This document shows, piece after piece, positions 1 through 8,331 of a stretch of 64,000 nucleotides of DNA; within the stretch, counting starts at the first letter, position 1, and each line of letters starts with the position of its first letter. The stretch lies in contig OW240912.1 of assembly GCA_933207985.1 (NCBI GenBank), positions 256,111,393 through 256,175,392 of the forward strand, written 5' to 3'. The position numbers and the translations under genes were made by a program. The notes beneath the pieces are model-generated. The model was given only the letters and a program-made list of their open reading frames with translations, ran no database searches and was not told where the DNA came from. The DNA is from Pelobates cultripes. Taxonomy: Eukaryota; Chordata; Amphibia; Anura; Pelobatidae.

Positions 1-586
1 AACCTTGACGGGGCACCACTTGTGCGTGGGATAGTATGGAATGTTTACTGGTATGTGCTGGCTGGTTTTGGAGTGAGGTAGCGTCAGGATGTAATGATCC
101 ATGTGTATTGTTAAGTGGGAATAGAGGAGAATAGGAGCAGATTGTGTTATGTTGTTTGTAGTAAACTCTCTAGGTCTTAGGAATCCATAGAAGCTATGTA
201 TATTTCTGCTTTGATGACAGAATTTGTATTGGTGTCAAAAGGTTTTAAATCAAGCAGGTTAGATAATGCCTTGAAAATATGGTTATCTATTTCTGAATGC
301 CTCTGAGTATGGTCTTGATCTGGTGAGAGGCCATGAAACTAGTGTTGTTAGGTTGTAAGATTAGCATTAGGCGTTGAATGCCTGTGAGATAAAGTTTGAT
401 GGTGTTATATGACATTTTAAGTTTAAGGTGGCAAAAAGAAGCAAAACCCCAAAAAGATGTCATAACAAATGGTTGCATGATGTTATGTTCCAAAAGGAAT
501 CTTTTGAATAGTGTAAAAGCCTTGTCGTATGTTTTGTGTGTATTCTTTGATAGTGCCAATTGGGACAGTGTCCTGCTATGATGCAT
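1..586 (-). pseudogene. DIRS tyrosine recombinase, frameshifted fragment
   Basis: The N-terminal core-binding part (586-287, from MHHSRTLSQLALSKNTHKTY) is open for 99 codons. It ends at a TAG (289-287) just after a GIQK motif. Recombinase-like sequence resumes in another frame (about 286-196, NSVIKAEIYIA), then shifts again near 195, where one base appears to be missing. From 180 to 1 it is open, with motifs LRPREFTTN and HYILTLPHSKTSQHIPV that carry the first catalytic arginine region of DIRS recombinases. The rest lies outside the window. The RT/RNase H frame ends at 595, only nine bases before this reading frame's first ATG. Confidence 0.8.
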
Positions 587-594
587 GATGATAT

Positions 595-1560
595 CTAGTC
601 CAGTATTAGTTGTTGAAATGTTGGAGTGGTAGTGGCTGTGAGCGCAGCTGATGGGAGTGCTTGATGAAATGCCTGAAATTTAAAACGAGACAAACTGTCA
701 GCAGCTGTGTTACATATTCCTGGAACATGGAAACAATATAGAAAGAAATTATGACAAGCTGCCAACCACGTGAGTTTCCTCAGAAATCTCATGAGTGTAA
801 GGGATTTGGAGCGACCTTTGTTGATGATGTGACAGGTTGCCTGGTTGTCTGAGTAACAACGAACTGGCATATTTGCCCATAAATGACCCCATGCTACGGC
901 AGCCGCCACAATGGGATAGATCTCAAAGAGAGCTGAGGTAGTGGAAAAACCTTCCAAATCCTGAACTGCTGTAGGCCAGCTGCCCCAAAGCCATTCGTTC
1001 CCCAAAATTGCTGCAAAACTTGACCAAATAGTAGGTGATGAGTCAGTCAATTGAGGGAGGAACATACTTTTACCATTCCAAGTGGTTAAAAATTCCTTCC
1101 ACATGCGTAGGTCTGCCGTAGCTTGGTTATCTAAGGACAACCTGTGTGTGTCGTGTAGGAAGCGTGGAAAAAGATACAAGAGTCGTGATATGAAGGAGCA
1201 GCCTTGAGGTATGATACGCATGGAAAAATTTAGTGACCCCAGCAGGGACTGTAGCTCTTTGCGGTTGCAAGTACCGAGCTGAAGGTAGCGGTTGATGTAA
1301 GTAAGAATGTTCTCTATCTTGTCGTATGGTAGGCATGCTTGCATTGTGGTTGAGTCTTATTGAATACCCAGGAAAGTGATAATCGTGTCTGGACCCTCCG
1401 TTTTCTTAGGGGAGATTGGTACACCTAGTTGCTCGAATAGCTTGGTGGTAGCTTTGAGGCTACTAGGAGGGGAAGTATTTTCCTCGACCAGTAAGAAGTC
1501 ATCAAGGTAATGTAATACCATAGGGCATCTGGCTATGTTCAATAGTAACCAGCACAATGT
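595..1560 (-). pseudogene. DIRS reverse transcriptase-RNase H, interrupted by one stop
   Basis: Minus strand. The catalytic motif HYLDDFLL is read near 1520-1500, followed by SPKKTEGPDTIITFLGIQ. A TAA at 1359-1357 interrupts the frame, and the same frame resumes at once (QACLPYDKIENILTYINRYL), so this is a single nonsense change rather than a frameshift. The RNase H part includes CYSDNQATCHIINKGRSKS and, near the end, CNTAADSLSR, which fit the conserved acidic residues of DIRS RNase H. The stop is at 597-595. The protein is truncated upstream of the YLDD motif. It would act in cytoplasmic particles to copy element RNA. Confidence 0.85.
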
Positions 1561-1624
1561 TTTGGCAAATGTGCAAATGTATATATATTATATATATGAA
1601 TAAATTTCTATTTTAATTTTAAAC

Positions 1625-1901
1625 ATGTCTCACATTTTAGACAGCCCCCCTGCTGGCAGATCCACAGCCAGCTATAGGGGGCCATGTGATCACTCTTTGA
1701 GAGCGATCACATGGCCCCCGGGGGCCTCATTTGCCAGGGAAGGGCTGCCTGGCAGCACTCCAGAAGAGGATCACGGTGGAGGTAAGTCCACCGGACCTCC
1801 TGGGCCTGCAAGCCGTTACGGCGTTCTATGCCGCCGCAACGGCTTTAAATCCCTTATAATGCGGCACGGCATAGAACGCCGTAATGGCGTTAAGGGGTTA
1901 A
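1625..1901. repeat. Palindromic repeat, two perfect hairpins, TTAA right end
   Basis: Two perfect inverted repeats are visible: arms 1677-1691/1705-1719 (15 bp) and 1816-1833/1867-1884 (18 bp). The right end reads GGCGTTAAGGGGTTAA, like other TTAA-ended MITEs in the window. No matching left end was found. A 93-codon open frame here has no recognisable protein and is probably chance. Confidence 0.55.
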
Positions 1902-1906
1902 ATTAG

Positions 1907-2155
1907 AGGGACAAAGGTTTAAAAATAATATCAGGAAGTATTACTTTACTGAGAGGGTAGTGGATGCATGGAATAGCCTTCCAGCTGAAGTGGTAGAAGT
2001 TAACACAGTAAAGGAGTTAAAGCATGCGTGGGATAGGCATAAGGCTATCCTAACTATAAGATAAGGCCAGGGACTAATGAAAGTATTTAGAAAATTGGGC
2101 AGACTAGATGGGCAGAATGGTTCTTATCTGCCGTCACATTCTATGTTTCTATGAG
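1907..2155 (+). repeat. LINE 3' end (RT C-terminus plus 3' UTR) fragment
   Basis: Reading across frames gives a peptide of the type YYFTERVVDAWNSLPAEVV, the C-terminal tail of CR1/Rex-like LINE ORF2 proteins, then a tail ending in TTCTTATCTGCCGTCACATT. A short relic of the same tail recurs at about 45903-45932. It is 5' truncated, as is usual for LINEs. Confidence 0.6.
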
Positions 2156-2479
2156 CAGAAAGGGTCTGCAAGGAGCAAAAAGGGATCAGAAAGAGAAAGG
2201 AGGAGAACGGTGCAAAAGAAGCAGAAAGTAGCAGAATGGTAAAGGAGCAGAATAAACCAAGTAGGAGAGAAGACAGTGTCATAAGAATAAGAAGACTGTG
2301 TTAAATGAAGAAGAAGAAAAGGAGATTGGAGCAGGAAGGACAAGTGAAGTGATCCGTCCACTTTATTCTGGACACAACATCATAAGGCTTTGGAACCTGG
2401 GCCTGGCAGGGAAACCTTGGACCTTCTCATCTCCCCAGGTACAAAAAATATCAGTGTTAATGTGTCTTTTTTTTTTACT
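2156..2479. other. Purine-rich spacer, no gene seen
   Basis: Low-complexity AG-rich sequence (about 2150-2345) made of AGCAGAA/GGAGAA-like words, then about 130 bp that I do not recognise. Open frames on both strands here follow from the base bias. Confidence 0.4.
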
Positions 2480-2688
2480 GAGTGTTAGGAAGCACAGAGT
2501 GCCGCTGGGTAGGGATGTCGCTGATTGGCTAAATCGGTCAGCTGGCACTCTAAGCCAATCAGTAGCTGCCCATTCATAAAAAAGTAAAACATTTTTATGA
2601 ACCGGGAAGCGATTAGCTTAGAGTGTCAGCTGACTCTAGCCAATCAGTGGCACCCATGCCTAACGTCAATCTGCACTTTCTAACACTC
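2480..2688. repeat. Foldback MITE with CCAAT-rich arms
   Basis: The left half (GTGTTAGGAAGCACAGAGTG ... CTGATTGGCT) and the right half (AGCCAATCAGTGG ... TTTCTAACACT) are imperfect inverted copies meeting near 2584. Short relatives with the same AGCTGRCACTCTMAGCCAAT core appear near 42773-42795 and 53198-53218. I could not define a clean target-site duplication. Confidence 0.6.
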
Positions 2689-2875
2689 CGTTTCAGAAGT
2701 CGAATACCACTGAGAGACCTGGAGATCTGGAGCTGGTGGAAGGCTTTGGTGTTAAACCATTTAAGAGAGGTTTAACCCCTTAAAGGAAAGAGAGCACCCA
2801 GGGGCTTCCTGGCATCATAGCATTTTCATTTAGATGAAGTTATTATGATGCCCAGAATGTTCCTTTAATTTGATT

Positions 2876-3260
2876 AACCCCTTCCTGACCGCAGACGGAA
2901 ATTTTCCGTCAACCTTGTCCTTCAGTTAAGGACCGTTGACGGAAAATTTCAATCATTTACTAAAGTTAACCCCAATTAGAGGCAGACTGGGAGCACCCTT
3001 CCACCTCCCTGCACTTCCGGGTTCTGTGTGAAGTGCAGGGAGACGGATCAGAGCTGATCCTCTTCTCCCTGTGTAACAAAAAATAAAATAAAGTTAAATC
3101 CCACCCCCCCTTTCCCCTGCTTTAATAAAATTAACCCCTTCCCTGCCAATTGATCACTGACTACAGTGATCAATTGGCAGGTATACATTTTAATGTCATC
3201 TGATTTTTTTTTTAACCCCTGAGGGTTAATTATTATTTTTTAATCCTCAGGGGTTAAATT
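2876..3260. repeat. Cluster of three hairpins with TTAACCCC modules
   Basis: Three inverted repeats follow one another: about 2903-2950 (ATTTTCCGTCAACC / GTTGACGGAAAAT), a perfect 17-bp stem at 3143-3159/3164-3180, and about 3214-3256 (AACCCCTGAGG / CCTCAGGGGTT). TTAACCCCTTCC occurs at the edges of the first two. These look like ends of TTAA-targeting non-autonomous elements. The last hairpin forms the left edge of the composite satellite repeat that is copied again at 15000. Confidence 0.5.
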
Positions 3261-4230
3261 TATTGTCTTAATTAATTTAAATATTTTATAATTATATATA
3301 TTTTGCTAGCTGGAGTGGGTGGGAGTTATGGGAAAGGGGGTAATTTACTGTTAGTGCTGCTTACTGCTAGTTAGGGGTTAACGGTAAAAGAAAAGTTTAG
3401 AAAAAAATTTAAAAAAGTTAAGAAAGTGTAAAACATTTAATAAGTAAAAAAAAGTTTAAAAACGGGTTTTACAAAGTAAAAAAAGTTTTACAAAGTAAAA
3501 AAAATGCATTTAAAAATGCTCATTACCACTACACTTGGTACAAGCTAGCAGAAAAATGATCCCACGCTAAGGTTCAAAATATGCCTTTTGAATTACCCTG
3601 GGATGTCTTCTTTAAGAAATGGTATGCCTTTATGGTGTAATTGGATTATATAGCCTTGTAAAATACTCTAAAATGGGACATTGACACAGCGTAAAAATTC
3701 AAAGTTTGAAAAAAACTGGAATGGCTGTGTCTCAAATGTGCCTCTTCAATGTCCACATATACCTGGCAAAGGTACATACGGGGGTAGTGCTGTACTCAGC
3801 CAACATAGCTGAGCAACATATGAAGTAGTATACAGTCGTAGCACACATAAGGTTTGCAAAATATACTGCGCAAACTCACTTTGTGTGTCAAAAAGGCAGA
3901 AAAAATGCTTATTGCCACTACACTTGGTACAAGCTAGCGGAAAAATGATCCCACGCTTAGGTTCAAAATATGCCTTTTGAATTGCCCTGGGATGTCTTCT
4001 TTAAGAAATGGTATGCCTTTATGGGGTAATTGGATTATATAGCCTTGTAAAATACTCTAAAATGGGACATGGACACAGCGTAAAAATGCAAAGTTTGAAA
4101 AAAACTGTAATGGCTGTGTCTCAAAAGTGTCCCTTCAAGGTCCACATATACCTGGCAAAGGTACATACGGGGGTATTGCCGTACTCAGCCGACATAGTTG
4201 AGCAACATATGAATTAGTATACAGTCGTAG
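3248..4230. repeat. Satellite-like tandem repeat, period 389 bp, left of the ERV
   Basis: ACACTTGGTACAAGCTAGC occurs at 3531 and again at 3920, and the sequence in between and after it repeats closely, giving a 389-bp period. About 1.8 units are present, preceded by an AT-rich leader (3260-3500) with GCTAGCTGGAGTGGG. The second unit stops abruptly at 4230, where ERV sequence begins. A further copy of leader plus unit starts at 14999, and a distant relative lies at 27400-27960. Confidence 0.8.
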
Positions 4231-4246
4231 TGTGATCGAATTTCGG

Positions 4247-4579
4247 CACATAGATGATGAAGGGCGGCCAGTGGCTGAACTTACAAACCACATGGTTAAA
4301 CTGACACATGTACCTACTCAGGTCTGGAATGGGTATAATCCTAGTAGTTGGTTTGGAAGTTGGTATAAACAGCTTGGAGGGATTAAGGCGTTAGTAGGAG
4401 GAGTAGTATTTATTATATTCTTATATCTCTTTCTGCCCTGCCTTATTCCATTAGTGGTCAGATCTATACGTAGTATCATAGAGAGTATTATAGAAAGAAA
4501 GACAGCTGCTCATGTAATGGCTGTCTATAGATATGAATCCCTAGCCCAAAGAGAACATATTCAGGATGAGGAATGCTGA
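4247..4579 (+). pseudogene. env: ERV envelope TM subunit, C-terminal remnant
   Basis: Only the last 110 or so codons survive. The reading frame has a membrane-proximal aromatic region (WNGYNPSSWFGSWYKQLGG), a hydrophobic membrane span (about VGGVVFIIFLYLFLPCLIPLVV), a basic border and a cytoplasmic tail ending REHIQDEEC, followed by TGA at 4577-4579. That layout is typical of gamma-type retroviral Env carboxyl ends. Surface subunit, cleavage site and fusion peptide are absent. The first five codons of the open frame come from the LTR stub, not from env. The sequence leads directly into the polypurine tract and LTR, the normal position for env. Confidence 0.8.
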
Positions 4580-4711
4580 AGGAGTTTGTGATGATGCTAA
4601 GATGCTTACAAGGTGTCTTCTGGTCCAATGGCTACTTGAGAGGTGTTTGTACCAACTATGATTGGTGATGCATCTGGAATAATTTTGAATCAGAGGCATC
4701 AAAGGGGGGAA
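4580..4711 (+). other. ERV env-LTR spacer with polypurine tract
   Basis: A short untranslated stretch ending in AAAGGGGGGAA (4701-4711) immediately before the LTR start TGTGATGG. This is where plus-strand DNA synthesis would be primed. Confidence 0.75.
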
Positions 4712-4992
4712 TGTGATGGAATTTCGGTGAGGTGAAATTTAAATTTAGTAGGCCGAGATTTCCACGTGGCATATGTGTATGTTGTATCAGTTAGTTAGTT
4801 AGTTACACGTAGCTAAGATACTGTCATCAATGTACTGAGCATGTGAAAGAATGCAGGAACTGAAATCACACTCCTTTCTCCTTTGTTTCGGATGAGCCAT
4901 GTGGTCTGCCCATATAAGGAAATCCAAATCCTGTCCACTGATTGGTTAAGGGTATGTGCGGGTGGAGCTTTTAATGGGAGGAGTTATAGTTC

Positions 4993-4999
4993 TATAAAA
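4993..4999 (+). promoter_or_regulatory. ERV LTR TATA box
   Basis: TATAAAA in the middle of the LTR, about 80 bp upstream of the AATAAA signal. Transcription would start near 5020-5025. Confidence 0.7.
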
Positions 5000-5073
5000 A
5001 GCATGTACTCCATGTGTTCGGCCCTCAGACCTGTTTTGGAACGTTAGTTCATCTGAGGCCCGATCGGTATGTT

Positions 5074-5079
5074 AATAAA
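5074..5079 (+). promoter_or_regulatory. ERV LTR polyadenylation signal
   Basis: AATAAA within the predicted R region, followed by U5. Its position relative to the TATA box is normal for a retroviral LTR. Confidence 0.7.
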
Positions 5080-5133
5080 GACTTCTTACTTCCTGAAAAC
5101 CTGCATCCATCTCAGTTTACTCAGTTACATCTT

Positions 5134-5153
5134 TGGTGCATTGGGTCCAGGAA
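5134..5153 (+). promoter_or_regulatory. ERV primer-binding site, tRNA-Gly type
   Basis: TGGTGCATTGG followed by GT and then CCAGGAA. The first 11 bases match the complement of the 3' end of vertebrate tRNA-Gly. The last seven also match the tRNA-Gly(CCC) form if a two-base GT insertion is allowed. Its place just after the LTR supports the call. Confidence 0.7.
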
Positions 5154-6423
5154 CCTCATTGCACGGAAGCTGGTGCAGAGATTTGAGACTGTAAACTTTT
5201 TACCAACGTTCTCTACTGCAGCACCCCTGAACTTCTGCATGGACATCCCTTCATCTCGGCGCCACTGGAGATCATCGGCCTTTAAGTAGTAAGTACCGGG
5301 GTGCCCCGTCAACGAGTGTGAGCCCAGGTTCAGGAATGAAGAGGTAAGACTGATACCATTAGAGCGGTAGGCCCCCAAGGCGTTTTATATTTGGAACCGG
5401 TTATTGGATTGTCCCCTCCCTCTGGAGGGAAGGCGCACCGCTTATCTGGAAATTAGACGCTCTGTAGTCAGCCTGTCTAATATAGGTGGTTTGGGTCAGG
5501 CTAAATCTTGGTGTAAATAGTTTATGCCGGACACCGGTGTCCTGTCTTGACTAGCGTGTCTAGGTGTAAATTTCGGTCGCTAGGTCGGGAGGCCAGCGAG
5601 ACTAAGCAGATTCTGGTGTACATTCCGTCTGTTAGTCCTCAACCTATCTTGGCTAAGTGTGCCCTGTTGTAAATTCAGCCACTAGACTATTGATAGAGTA
5701 GATAGACTAAATGGGTACTGTTGTAAATTCCACCCACTAGTTCGCTATATGTGGTGCTTGGGCAGCGTAGACTAACCGAATCCTGGTGTAAATAGTTTGA
5801 TAGTTCTCGAGGTGCTGGCCAATTAGAATAGTTGGGATTATTGTAAATGTTGTTAAATATACTGTAGTTGGTGAATTGGTGAATTGTATGTCCTGCTAGA
5901 AAGCTTGAGCTCTGCCATCTAGTGGGAGTGTAAATTGTGTGTATACTGTATAATAGCGCACGGTATTATAACCATTAACATGTACTATAACAACTGACGT
6001 TGTGTAAAAATTACTAAAAACTGTTGTCTTATGTTATATGTGAAACACCATAACTGTTACTAACTGATCTGTGACTTTAAAACTGTATTTTAACCACTTG
6101 CTAACTGTACCATAACCACTGACTGAAAAGATCAGGTTACTAGAATGTGATATAGTCGGTTAGTTAAAAGTTGATTTATAATGTGGATAAATGTAGGGTT
6201 TGATTTATAGTTACAGAGATATGTATCTAGTGTTTGGTAAATCTTTGTGAGTGAGACGTCATGATATCACTGTATGTACGAGAATTCTCTGCGTGTTTTC
6301 GTGTGTGTGTGTGTTTGGCCTAGCAACTGTGCCACGTGGTGCTGTTGCCAAGGAAACAAGTGTGATCGTTGGAAGTGTGTTTGGGGTATTGTGTTTCTTT
6401 GTATTAGATGCTCCGTTGCCAGT
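5154..6423 (+). other. ERV leader with degenerate 52-bp repeats
   Basis: Untranslated stretch between primer site and gag, about 1.27 kb, which is long. A possible splice donor GTAAGTA lies at 5288-5294. Between about 5505 and 5850 a motif like GGTGTAAATT...CTAG...GACTAA recurs seven times, starting near 5510, 5562, 5614, 5665, 5720, 5784 and 5839. The rest (5860-6420) is AT-rich and unrecognised. This is where packaging signals would lie. Confidence 0.65.
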
Positions 6424-7839
6424 ATGGGTGCATCTGACTCAAAGATTGTTGATCCCTTGTCATGTATGTTGAAAAACTTTGCAAAGGGATATAAAGTTTG
6501 TGATTTTGGGGTGAAATTTGACTACATTATGTAATAGAGAGTGGCCTATCTTGGTGACCGCATGGCCTCCACGTGGTAGTCTTGATCTAACTCTAGTACA
6601 ACGTGTGCACACGGTTGTATCTAGTAGGCCTGAATTCTATGATCAGTTTCCGTATATTGATTGTTGGAAACAGATTGTGGAAGAATTGCCTAAATGGATT
6701 AAGGTATGCCACAAGGAGCAATGTCGCCTCATGGTGGCCAGGACTCGCCTGTCCATCAGGGCTGCAACCCCGCCCATTTTAGACTCTCCCTCTGAGTCTG
6801 AACTTCCCTCCCCACCCCCTACTCCTCCTCTAAGGTTAGAGGAGGTGCTGCTGGTGTTGACACTCCTCCTTTCCCATTGTCCCTGCCCACTCATTCATCT
6901 AGTTTAGAGCCCAGCCCACTTGCCCTGAGTCCTCCCCTTCTGGTACCTACCTCCACTAGTTCTATATATCCGGAATTAACGTCACTTCTGGTTCCTGGTC
7001 AGGCACCTCCCAGCCCGGCCCGCAACATCCTGTTGACTGAACTTCCGCCCGGTAAAATTAAGCCGCCTCATTCTCCTTACCTTACTACCCCTAGACTGGA
7101 ACTTACTATAAAACAGCCTTGCTGAAGTCCTATATTAACCCGACAGATGACTGGTACCCTTCAACCCCGACATTACCTAATGCCCCTCCGACTTACACCG
7201 GGCCCAACACATGTTGACGAAAATGACCAAATACAACGGGCAGATCCAGTGTTTGTCTATGTGCCCTTCACCACAACTGATCTATTCAATTGGAAGACTC
7301 ATAACTCTTCGTATACCGACAAACCTCAAGTCATGACAGAATTAGTTACCTCTATTGTACAAACACACAATCCCACCTGGGCCAATTGCCAGCAATTATT
7401 ATTAACTTTTTTTAATTGTGAGGAAAGGACCCAGATTAATCAAGCAGCTATTAAAGCGCTTGAGGAAACGGCCCGTACTCAAAATCAGGCCAATCCAGCT
7501 GCATTGGCTGCAGCCCATTATCCAAATGTTGACCCAAATTGGAATGTGAATGGTGCTGACATGCCCCAATTAAGGGCTTATCGGGAAGCCATTATTGCTG
7601 GCATGAAGGCAGGAGGGAAGAAGGCAATCAATATGTCAAAGGCAGCTGAGGTGTTGCAAAAGGTTGATGAGTCACCTAGTGCCTTTTATGAAAGATTATT
7701 GGAGTCATTTAGATTGTATACTCCTCTTAATCCAGAGGCCCCTGAGAATTCTCGAATGATTAACTCAGCATTTGTCAGCCAGGCCCAAGGTGATAGTAAA
7801 AGAAAATTGCAAAAGTTGGAGGAATTTGTAGGGATGTAA
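6424..7839 (+). pseudogene. gag: ERV gag, matrix to capsid, broken
   Basis: The ATG at 6424 begins MGASDSKIVDPL, with the glycine-2 needed for myristoylation. Matrix sequence continues, but one extra base near 6515 (in AAATTTGAC) shifts the frame; it resumes with NREWPILVTAWPPRG. A proline-rich region (about 6760-7120) contains a second shift near 6890 and an in-frame TGA at 7123-7125. Capsid follows (7147-7834), with PFTTTDLFNWKTHN, PTWANCQQLLLTFF and ESPSAFYERLLESFRLYTPL, clearly gamma-type capsid motifs. The frame is then cut by the gypsy LTR at 7835; the last codon and stop come from the inserted LTR. Gag continues at 13040. Confidence 0.85.
7830..7834 (+). repeat. Target-site duplication of the gypsy element, left copy
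   Basis: AGGGA immediately left of the LTR start TGTAATGA; the same five bases follow the right LTR at 13035-13039. Removing the element and one copy restores a continuous gag reading frame across the site. Confidence 0.9.
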
Positions 7840-8331
7840 TGATATTGATGTTACAAAGTTTTGGAGTCCAGTAGCCAGATCAGCAATGTTTTCTGCCAGA
7901 GGTAGCCACTTGTTACCCAGGTGGTTGAGCCCCTGAGCCTTGAGTGGCCTTCTGGTCTTAAGCAGAGATGGGAGACTGGAACAGAAAGATGATAATCGTA
8001 GTGAGGCAAGCCGAGGTCAGTGGGAAGGAGAAGCAGCGAAGTCAAAACAGTCCAAATTCAGCAACAGGAAGGAGAAACAGGAACACGCTTGATTAGGGAG
8101 TACAGGAACCACAATAATCTGGCAAAGGTACAGAGACAGGAAGTGGCTTTTATAGGCCAAGAACCAGACACCTGACCAGACACAGCTGAAGAGCGTTGTC
8201 ACTGATAACCTTGACTCTACAAGCAATGGATCTCAGGTAAATTTGCAAAAGGCAGGCTGGTGTACTGGTAAAGAAGAGGTTTAGCACCATGTAAACCAGG
8301 GTTTGAAACCCAGCAGAGTCAGTTCCTCACA
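7835..8331 (-). repeat. Gypsy chromovirus 3' LTR
   Basis: 497 bp, TG...CA ends when read either way. It carries the TATA box on the minus strand (8172-8166 region, TATAAAAG) and the predicted transcript start GCCAGATTATT (8123-8113). The pol stop codon (8321-8319) lies inside this LTR. Confidence 0.95.

Larger units (their letters stand above)
1..1560 (-). mobile_element. DIRS-type tyrosine-recombinase retrotransposon, partial
   Basis: Read on the minus strand, this stretch gives reverse transcriptase (about 1557-1357), RNase H (1344-595) and a tyrosine recombinase (586-1), the order typical of DIRS elements, which integrate with a recombinase instead of a DDE integrase. The left end runs off the window, so the terminal and internal complementary repeats cannot be seen. 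The 5' part of the reverse transcriptase is missing: coding similarity stops near 1560 at a TA-rich stretch (1575-1600). The copy carries an in-frame stop and at least two frameshifts, so it is inactive. Established knowledge: DIRS elements are abundant in amphibians. Confidence 0.85.
4712..5129 (+). repeat. ERV long terminal repeat
   Basis: Starts TGTGATGGAATTTCGG directly after the polypurine tract. It ends in CA at 5128-5129, four bases before the primer-binding site, so the exact end could be off by a few bases. It contains an inverted CCAAT box (GATTGG near 4940), a TATA box (4993-4999) and a polyadenylation signal AATAAA (5074-5079), in the right order for U3-R-U5. It is about 418 bp, normal for gamma-type ERVs. 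It is the only complete LTR in the locus and serves both as 3' LTR of the env remnant and 5' LTR of gag-pol. Confidence 0.85.
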
